A stretch of 64,000 nt of DNA, taken from positions 1,054,001-1,118,000 of the forward strand of contig JALIZF010001915.1 in the NCBI GenBank assembly GCA_029948255.1, in the 5' to 3' direction. Positions 51,001 to 61,880 of this stretch are shown here, one piece after another. Source of the stretch: Telmatactis stephensoni (Eukaryota; Cnidaria; Anthozoa; Actiniaria; Isophelliidae). Both the position numbers and the translations under genes were made by a program. The notes below the pieces were generated by a model that was given only the letters and a program-made list of their open reading frames with translations, ran no database searches and had not been told where the DNA came from. Positions within the stretch are counted from its first letter, which is position 1. The number at the start of each line of letters is the position of its first letter.

Positions 51001-54000
51001 AACTCAAATTCAGACATTTCTGGATCAAGGACTATCACATCAACTTTAGGTTTCCAAAAGTAGTCAATATCATTGACATCAAATGAATCTGAAGAATCGA
51101 ATAATAATAGTTTTTATTTTGCAGGGGGCAGTAACCACAGAAATTTGAGAGCTGTTCCCTGGGTAGGGAAATTGACACAGTTGCCATATTGACAAAGATA
51201 ATTCAAAAGTTTCTGGGAGCAGTATGGAATTTGACATTTGTATGTTGTCGGAGGGTGGGGGGGGGGGGTGGGATATAGGGTGGGCTGAATTTGACTCTTG
51301 CATCAATGAAAATGTCAAATTTTCCTGGGTCCGCCCCCCTACTGGGGCTTAAAATTGATTGGTGCATTATAAGGATAGAAAACATCCATAACGCATGCGT
51401 ATTAATAACATATTCCTTTAATAGAGTACAAACACTAAAAGCGTGCAACATAAATGGTACTAAATAGTGCAAACCTATGCAATAGTAATAAAAATAAATA
51501 ATAATATATAATCTTTTAAGAGGATGCGCCCATAAAATTATGACTTTCAGGGAGGTCCTCCATAAAGAAAATTAAACAAAAAGGAAAACCTAAATTGTAG
51601 TTATTTTTTTGTATTGTTTAATTAGTGTTATTTAATACTTAATAGTGTAAAGTATTGCACGCTTTTAATGCCTGTACTCTAGCATCTCATATCTTTCATA
51701 AAAAGTCGTTTGTTGACCGATTAAGATCTTTTAAGGAGACAAGGGATTGACTGTAGACTTTCCAGCTGCTTACAGCTCAATATTTCTAACTTGCAAATGT
51801 TTTTATGCCTAGTGGGTACCTTCGGTCGTTTAATGACCGATTAAGATCTTTTAAGGAGACAAGGGATTGACTGTAGACTTTCCCGTTACAGCTCAATATT
51901 TCTAGTGCGAATGTTTGTATGTCTAGTGGATATCTTTGGTCGTTTAATGACCGATTAAGATCTTTTAAGGAGACAAGGGATTGACTGTAGACTTTCCAGC
52001 TGCTTACAGCTCAATATTTCTAGTGCGAATGTTTGTATGTCTAGCGGATAGCTTCGGTCGTTTATTGACCGATTAAGATCTTCTAAGGAGACAAGGGATT
52101 GACTGTAGACTTTCCAGCTGCTTACAGCTCAATATTTCTAGTGCGAATGTTTGTATGTCTAGTGGATACCTTCGGTCGTTTATTGACCGATTAAGATCTT
52201 CTAAGGAGACAAGGGATTGACTGTACACTTTCCCGTTACAGCTCAATATTTCTAGTGTAAATGATGTATGTCTAGTGGATAGATTCGGTCGTTTATTGAC
52301 CGATTAAGATCTATTAATGAGACAAGGGATTGACTTTAGACTTTCCGGTTACTCACAGCTCAATATTTCTAGTGCGCATGTCTGTACGTCTAGTGGATAT
52401 CTTCTAAGGTCCATTCGACAGGAAGCTGTGATTGTTAACCTAGACAAAGAACACAACATCAATAAATTAATACTTCCAATGAAATAGAGAGAATCTTCCA
52501 ATTACTGCAATTTTCATAATTATGCGAACTCTGACCTTCAAATAGTCCGTTGGAATTTGGGTTTTAGCTTCCGCCCACTTCAAACAAAACACCAGAAAAC
52601 TACTCATAAATATCCCTAAAAACCTACCAAATGACTGAAACGATCTTTAGACGATTTATAACAGCTAAATATGATTTTGATATTCGGTTAGCTTTCGTAT
52701 TTTTGATTTTTAATTTTGCTTGACGGAAGCTAATTTGGCAACAGCCACTCAGTGAGTGTTTACATGTCTGAGTTCGCAGGATTTTGAAAATTGCAGTAAA
52801 GGGGTTTGGAGGGATATAGTGATAGATGATAGCCCTTGATCTTATTAGGTAAAGCTTATTTATTAGAAAAAATAACAATACATTTGAAAAGATCTCACCC
52901 TATTGTTCTACCCATGTTTAGCCTAACCGGCATGAATCGCTTGCAAGAATTGGTAGCTATAGTCTTGGCACGGTGTCGGCTACCCCTATACCCCTTCAAA
53001 ACTAACCTTTCCCCCACCCCACCCTTGTACCCAAAATATTTTACTTGCTGCTCCTCAGCGGATTTTGCAGACAGAATGTTACTATTAATAAATTATCGGT
53101 TATGAATATTAAATGACGTGGCGGAGATAACATGACGTAACAATCTGATGATTTCTGTGAGCATGAAGTCGATATATATTGATACACAAGGAAATTAAAA
53201 AGATCGGCATCAAAAAATTCCACATCAAAGAGGCAGAAATATATTCTTGGTTTGCAAGTATTCCCCGAAAAACGTAGAAACAAAAGACGTGGCAGACACG
53301 TTGGTGTGTCTTGACAAAAGAAAATCAAAACCACCAGCATGGCTGCCATGTCTTTTGTTCAATTCGCTCTCCTAGCCTGGGAATATATGGTTGCAAACCA
53401 AGAATACTTAATAAATAAAGAACGTGACTTCAATGTCCCAAAAATCCTCGTTATCTTGACTTGCAATAAAAACTAAAGCTAATGTGTCTTTAATTGGCTT
53501 ATATTTTACAGAAACCACTCATTACTATTAAAGTAATCTGATTGGACAATAAAAGCGTCGGATGAGCTAGCACAGACTGCGCGCCCAGCCTGATACAACT
53601 GACTTCATCTGGATTCAGCTGGTTTTGAAGATCATTGAGCCGACGACAGTCAACTCCAAGCAATGATTCTTCGCTGTTTAGCCATGATAGAACTTAGATG
53701 TCACTTAAAAAAACAGCAAAGTCTTCGTGTTGTGCAGTAGTTTCACGTACCAGGCCAGCAAAAAAAGTGTGCAGCATTCAGGTAAGTCAGTGAATCATCA
53801 ACTAAGTCTATACAAAATAAATGGAATAAAATCTCCGGACAGCTACTAAAAATTAAACTTTTATTCAATACTAAGCAATCATATTGTTGCTGACACGCGT
53901 TTTTGTCATTTTTTGACTACCTTGTGGCCACTGCACTACAAAAACGCGCGAGTAAATTTACTCAGAAATTTGAGTAAATCGGTGCATCCACAGTAACTCA

Positions 54001-57000
54001 CTTATCCAAGTAAATTTATTCACTTATTTGAGTAACTGAGTACCCTTTACTCAAATAACTGAGTGACTGCTTACTTTTTACTCAAATAACTGAGTAAATT
54101 TACTCGGACAAGTAAGTTACTGTGGATGCACCGATTTACTCAAATTTTTGAGTGAATTTACTCACGCGTTTTTGCAGTGTGGTTTCTGTTGATTAGTTTA
54201 CGGCAAACTGAGTGGCAGTCTTGAGCTAATATGTCCTTTTTCGACCGTGATTTTGAAGATAATGCCGGCACGGTTCTTTTCAAATGCCAAATGGCGCCAG
54301 GTTTTTGGAATAACCTGTCCAAGACATCGGATGAATCTAGATAACATTTAATCTTCTCAATGTACTGATAACTGACGCGCTCTTTCCGTTATAGACCGAG
54401 AATCAGATGAAATAGTGAGTCAGGATTTTTCTGATGTTACGCTAAACATTCTTGTCTAAAATCAGTTCTCTTAAACCATTTCTTAGAACATTTATATCTG
54501 AATTGAATCTACTTCTTTCATGAGTCTCATTTTACTCCTTTTTATTGTGAATTGTGTATAAATTTCCCAGTAATGCTTTGCGAGCATGTGTATAGAAATA
54601 ATGTATGAATATTGTCGCAGATGGCCTCTTTTTCTTCGTTCTTTTTTTCATTTAGTTATCATTTCATTTACGTTCTTTCTTATATCTTCCTCTCTCCACT
54701 GTTTTGTATTTGTTTCTGACAGTTTCCCTCAGCTTCCTTCCAGTTTCTTTCTTACTCTTCCGATGTGCTTATCATTCGCGTGCTCTTACCTCTCGCTCAA
54801 TTCGATGTGTCCATTAGGGGCAATGACAATCCTTACATTAGAAGCAGGAACTTCGTGGAATTTGGCAGTTTTTACATTGAGTATAAAAGTATCAGGTATC
54901 CATATCTTTCGCTTCAAGTCACCAGGTAATATTAACGGAAATCCTATATCATGCTTTAGACGAGGATCACTCCACGCTTGTTTGAAAAACAGATCAAGTG
55001 AAAATTCCTAGAAACGCATTAAAAAATAATATGCATGGTGTACTGAGAGCTAGAAAGGCTGCGATAAATTTGAGGAGGGGGGGGAGGGTACGAAAAAGAT
55101 GGGACAAAAGGGAGGATGGGTCGCTGACCTTTATGAAGGGAGAAAAGAGGGGAATATGATAAACAAAAAAGTGCTAATTTCTCATTCTGTACCTCTCTCC
55201 CCTACATCTCTCTCTCTTGTGGAAGGTTTTTGTTACGACCGTTTTATAACAATGTTACAATGTTCTAGCAAATATCGCTTACGGTCTTCCTGTGTTTACT
55301 AGTTCCCAATCTTATTTCTTTTAACACAGGGAAACCACAAGGTTAGAGTAATTTTTCTCCTGCTTACCATATCTTTTTCTTTGACATTACTAATAGAAAC
55401 CACTGTGATATAAACTGATATATTTAGGGGTACACCTGAAAGATAATCGTAAAGATCAAGTTACCAGTTTCCTGAATACAATCTTGATTATCGGTGTAGG
55501 TATATACTTCTTTGACGTCATACTAGTAGTAGGTAGTAGCAATTTTTGTCTAGGTACAATGACGTCATTTTAGTAATAACTGACAGTGTATACTATGACA
55601 TCATACTAGTAGCAAATATTTGTCTAGGTACAATGACATCATACTAAATGATCTTTAATCTTTTTAATCTTTAATCAATTACTCTTAAAAAAACAGTTTG
55701 CACTATACTAAGAGATATAATTAATAAATGAAAATATATATATATAATATAGCTATGAATATAAATATGGATATAAATAAATGAATTTTAACTAATCCCA
55801 AGCCGGATATATAGGCAAGGAGAAATTAAATGGTCAGACAAATGAAAACAAACGTAGCAAAAGGAATAGATTAAAACGAAGAAAGCATGAACAGATATAG
55901 AATGATAAACCAATAATCCCAGGCCGGATGGCAGGGATTAATTGATCAGAAAATTGGTAAAACAATTGGTAGACAAATGGTAGAACAATAGATGTACGTA
56001 ATAGACGAATTTAGTTGCTTTTGTGAGTGTCTATCAATGAATAGCACTTCGAGACAGTATTCTACCACCTCTGCTACCATCATTTGCACCGTGATTGTGG
56101 CCGCCATGGCATAGCGGAAAAGCTGCAAAACTGTTTTTATATTTTCATTATAATTAACTAGCAATGATACATCAAAACCTGAGCAATTGTGCCGAGTGCT
56201 ATGCAGTTGTATGTAGAACCAAACCACTACCAAACCAACAGCAACGTATAGAGACTAAAGAAAGCCAGAGGGGACGAGTGAAAAGAACTACAGCTGAGGA
56301 GGAACAACAGAGCTCGACAAGCTCAGACGATGAGTTCTTCGAACACCTCAAACAACGTCAGGAGTAACGACAAACAATCCAAAATGGTAACACTAAGAAT
56401 CGACGATGTTGATGTCAAAGTTTAACCAGACACAGGGGGCGGACGTCACCTTATGGACGAGCACCAGTTCAAGGCGCTGATACACAGATCCAAAGCAAGA
56501 CAACAAGCTACGCAAAAGCAAGATAAAGCTCAACACCCTACAAAATAAGCTACCCGTGAAATGTGAATTCAACGCAACAGTGAGAAATAAAACTAGAGGG
56601 ACACCCACAACATTTTGTCGTAGTCCAAGGACGCATCAACTCACCATCACTCATCGGCAGACCTGCCCTCATTGACCTAGGGATGTTAAAGATTGACCCA
56701 GATGGCAATGAGATCAACAACCTTCGAATTCAAGAAAACTCTCAAGCCCGGGCCGGGCTCTCAAGTCCCAACAGTCACAACTGGACAGAGCCAACAGCCA
56801 AAGGGTGTCATAGATGAAATAGTGAACAGACACAGTAAAGTCTTCGAAGGCATCGGAAGGATCAGAGACAACAAGAGAAATGAAGAGCGCAGTTCAGCAT
56901 GAAACCAGACGCAGTACCAATAGCTCAAAAGCCGAGGCCGGTAGCTTATCACCAAAAAGAACCGCTGAAAAAGTGGCTCGACCAAGGCATTGAAGAGGAC

Positions 57001-60000
57001 GTCTTTGAAAAAGTACCACCCGTGGAACCAGTTACGATACGTGGTGGTCACCGCTAGTTGTGCAACCCAAACCAAAGTTCAGCAAAACGCCACACGAGGA
57101 ATTAGAGCCAAACATGATCAGAGCAAGTGTTGACCTTAGAGTACCAAACAGATACATGAACCGAAACAGTATAACACAAGGACCAATCGTTGAAGACTTC
57201 ACATGTACAAGTTCGACTTCCACGATTGCAAGATCGTCTCTAAGTTGGACCTGAGACAAGGGTACCACCAGCTACAGCTACATTCAGATTCAAGAGCTAT
57301 GGGGAAACATGAGACCAAAACAGCTAGTATTTGGCGCTAAGTCTTCACAAGACCTTTTTGACCAGACCATGTACAGAGTATTTGGGGACATCCCAAGATG
57401 CCTCAATCAACGCGATGACATACTGATTGGAGGACGCAACATAGAGGAATACAACGAAACCTTGAGAACAAGTGTTGCAAAAAGCGGCTGATTTTGGCAT
57501 CACCTTCAACCGTGAGAAATGCCGGTTTGGTGTAGCAGAGATCGAGTTCTACGGATACAAGTTCACAGGAGAAGGCTTGAAACCAACACCGGAAACAGTC
57601 CGAGCTGTCAAAGAAGCATAATAACCAAAGTCTAAAGAAGAAGTTAGAAGCTTTCTAGGAATGCTAGGATACTTATCAAAGCTCATACCAAGACACTCAA
57701 CACTTACAGCACCACTACGGAAACTGACTCACAGTGACACAAATTAAGTTCAAATGGAGCGCGGAAGAAGAGCAGGCATTCAACAAACTCAAGGAAAGCA
57801 TCACCAACGAAGACACGATAGCTTACTTCAACCCCAAAAGACCAACCACTGTGAGAACCGAAGCAAGTTTCCACGAGGGACTCTCCGCGGGACTCTTCCA
57901 AGAGACACCTAAAGGAGTACAACCAGTCCACTTCATCAGTAGAACGATGACTGAGACAGAGAAAAGATACAGTCAGACAGATATTGGTTTCCAAACATGA
58001 ACAGTTTAGTTGAAAAGATAATAGTCAAGTTACAGTTAAGGAACAACGACAGGAACCAGTCAAATCGTCAACGATACCCAACAAACCATGGGATCGGAAA
58101 CCATTGCCATTGATTTTGGAGGACCTTATCCAGACGGTCACTACCAACTTGTTGCAATGGACAAGAGAACGAGATATGTTGGAGTGGAAAGAGTCACCAC
58201 CACATCTAGCAGATTTACGATGCAGAAATTAAAGAAAATGTTTGCAACGCACGGAACACCAGAAAGGATCGAGAGCGACCATTCACCTCCAAAGAATTTG
58301 CAAAATTTGCAGAAGAAGAAGGTTTTCATCACCACAAGGTAGCTGCACACCATGCTAGAGCAAATGGAGATGCAGAAAGCTTATGAAGATGCTCAACAAA
58401 ACAGAACAAATTGCTCATTTACTAGGTCAGGACAATAGCATAGCCATACAGAACATGCTTATCAGTTACCGTTCTACGCCACACCCTGCAACAGGTGTCA
58501 CATCTTATGAAGCGATGATGAATCGACAAATCAGAACGAAGCTTGAACCATACCCAAAGCTACAAGAAGATCGCAAGGAACAAGAAGAGGAGATGAACAA
58601 GAGAGACGAGCAATATAAAAAAAAAAGACAAGGAAGTATACAGAGAACAAGAACACTAAAGAGCACAATTACTTAGTCGGCGATTATGTCTTACTGAAGC
58701 AGACGAAGAAAAATAAATGGACCACGGCATACGAACCAGCTTTCTACATCATCTACAGAGTCGTAGGTTCTACCATCGCAGCCAGAAGAGTCACTGATGG
58801 ACGTGAGATAGGTAGAGACTCAAGTTACTTCAAGTTAGCTAACGCAGTTGTGCAAAACTTGGATGACAACTCTCAAGACCTAACACAAGGAAGAGGAAGA
58901 CTGGAGGGAAAAGACCCTAAGAGAAGCTAAAAAAGAAGTTGGAGACAACCAAGCAACGACAGCAACGGAAGAACACAGCGAAGACCAGAGTCAAGAACAG
59001 AGCAAAGACACAGAAAAGACCCAAGGATAAATGACAACCACCATCTTCACCACCCAAGCAAAGCACAAGACCACAGAGAAACCGAAGGAAACCAGCGTAC
59101 CTCAAAGATTACGTTTAAGTAAAGCCGCTATGACGCATATTGTTTTGTTCTAAAAATGACTTATTTATTCAGTTTATAACTAAAGCAGTTTAATATTACC
59201 AGTTGCGGACTTCACAATTTCGAGCTATGAGCATTTTAAATATTCTTATGCTAATTTGATGACGTCAAAGGAGGCATCATTTATTATACAAAAACGACTC
59301 AATCCTAAATAATGGAAATTTTCCATTTGTAAAAGAATTCTAGATCTATAGATAAAACGTGCAATTTAGAAAAAAAGTTGGTTATCTTATTCACAAGCAC
59401 GTGTTGCAAATATCACATGAAAATAGACCAAATTACTTCTTTGACGTCATCCGGCATATTTGCATAAGAACATTTAAAATGCTCATAGCTCAGAATTGTG
59501 AAGTCCGCAACTGGTAATATTAAACCGCTTTAGCTGTAAACATGATAAATAAGTCATTTTTAGAACAAAAAATATGCGTCATAGGGGCTTTAAGGAACTG
59601 TGCTCAACACCAGAAGCCGTTGAGTTATTATTGTAATTGTAAATGTAAGTTGTGAGAGTGATCAATACATGTAATAGGCCCTTTGCAGCACGTGCGAATG
59701 AGCGCATTTTGGAGGGCAAAAACAATAGGCTTCCAGCCAATAGGACATTGAAATTCTTTTGTTTTGCCCTCTAAATTGAGCTGCATTCCAACATGCTGCA
59801 AAGGGCCTTTTACAAGGACTGAACATTGAATCTTTTGGAAAAAGGAGTAAATGTAATATCCGGGACATTGATATATTTGCATAATCACGTGTGTATGTTG
59901 GATACGAGCGAGTGTAGTGAGCGACGGAGTGAAGTCGTAATAAAAGCGAACAGAGATTTTACAATGCCGACATTTGCTGTTCGTGCCGTAAAGATTCCCA

Positions 60001-61838
60001 CTGATTTACGATTGATTTACTATTGATAAACGTTTCTCCGCCTTGTCGACCGTTGTTTATCCGTTCCGTTAGATTCCCATTGATTATACAAAATCAGTTC
60101 TTTTGTTCTGTGTTCACAAAATACCGTTACATGGCGAGATACATGAATTAAGATAACTCTTAGGGGGAGATAAGCAGGACAATCTCAATTCAACACTAAA
60201 TTTGACATGAATAAATAACACAATTTTGATAATAGCTAAGTAATTATGAATATGAATAAACAGCCGCTCTCAGGAAAGTTGGCGGTTTTTGCAAAGAATA
60301 TCTGTCACGTGACCGTGTATACATTACGGTGTATGTAGGGAACTGTTTTTATAATCTGAATATTCTGAACAATTTCTAGGACCAATTGTTTTTCCTCCTC
60401 CACTGGAACTGATCGCCTAAAATGGCAACTGCTACATATCATAAACGCATAATAAATATGCAGTATAAGAGGCTACGCATTGTTTACATTTTGCTTCATT
60501 TGCATAATATCGAATTTCAAGCTATAGACAGACTCTAGAAAATGAGAAGAAGGCATCGCTCTTTGCAAGACCTGAAATTCTGAGAGCAATCGCTTCAATA
60601 GTCTTTGAAAAATTAGCTTTTCATTTTGCAAATTTTACAGTAAAGTTTGTTTTTAAAATTAAAGTGTTAGTATTTCAAAAACTATATAAGCAATTGAAAT
60701 CAAATTTTGAGATATTACTAAGAGCAATAGCTTTTTCTCATTTCTGGTATCTGATTGCACATAGCTTGCTTCCGCCTATTACATATCAGTCACGTGACAT
60801 ATATACTTCATAAAAGTATATTTGAAAACCCAACGTTCTTCAGATCGGCTTTTTAAAAATTTTATGTTCCACTTACCTCCAAAATAAGGTCGTAATCGAT
60901 TGTCATAACCAATCAATAAATTATCAATTGCATTGGTAATATTTCGAGGCTCATATTTTAATTCTCTTTAAAAGAAAAAGAAAAAAGGAAATTTAATTGA
61001 AATATTGGTTAAGGTGAAGAATGCTATTATCGCTTCAGTGTAGGTTACGACACCTAAATTCTAAACGCTTGTCTCGCCTTAAGATATACTTCATTCAATA
61101 AAGTATATTTTTAGGCGAGACAAGCCTTAGAATTTAGGTGTCGTAAAATGATATAGTCTACACCTGTCTACTGTTCAGGGAGGTCAAATTCAAGTTCATT
61201 TGTTTCTTGTGGGAAGCTCTGGTGAATACACTTATATAAGTACAATGGCAATTCCATAGAATAAAACTCGTGTGAGTGTAAAAATGGCACCGCACGGTCA
61301 CGGTACTTTTCACGGCAGGAATTTTGAATGTTTTTATAGACATCGAGCACGGCTCTGACTCGGTCACAACATGGCGCGGTCCGTCTCACACTCATACGAA
61401 AAATGCTCTAGTGGAAATACAGTTTCTTCAGTCGTGTGCATCATAGTTTAATTTGTTTCGTTTCTACTTAATATATTGCCTCTTCTTTTAATGGTAATTT
61501 TGGGTTTAATTTCCTGACTAATATGAAATACAAGAAAGTAAAATATTTACTCAGGACTCATAACTTAATAATATTTCAATACTACAACAAACTGCATCAT
61601 TTGGCTTTATATATATATCAAAATGTCCAGCTAGGTACTTGGTCTCAGATGTAATGCACATTCAGATTTTCGATTAGTGTCAATGTTTTCTTTTAAATAG
61701 GTGCATAAACAAAAAAAATTGAAAAACCCACATCTATATCGACACTTTTTTTTTTTCAATTAGTAAAGTCCCAAGACATCATACCAACCATGCTAATTGA
61801 AATACTTAAATACAAAAAAAAAAGGAAAAAGAAAAAAG

Positions 61839-61880
<42 letters not shown>

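Larger units (their letters stand above)
56160..59115 (+). mobile_element. Decayed Ty3/gypsy-type retroelement, inside an intron of gene C on the opposite strand
   Basis: Translated pieces appear in the order gag zinc-knuckle remnant, aspartic protease, reverse transcriptase, RNase H and integrase, which is the Ty3/gypsy order. Many stops and frame changes separate them, and segments are missing: the RNase H C-terminus and the integrase N-terminus. I could not find flanking long terminal repeats, so the boundaries are only where recognisable coding stops. The copy cannot be functional. It sits in the 5.4-kb intron 55436-60876, antisense to the host gene. Confidence 0.85.

Noticed and set aside
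51705..52404. Tandem array considered as a CRISPR-like array
   Set aside because: Units are contiguous without unique spacers, in an animal intron, and are explained by duplication of an exon-intron junction.
54586..55011. 141-residue plus-strand open frame
   Set aside because: It is antisense to the 218-bp exon of gene C, which is supported by splice sites, phase and family motifs (WIPDTFILN).
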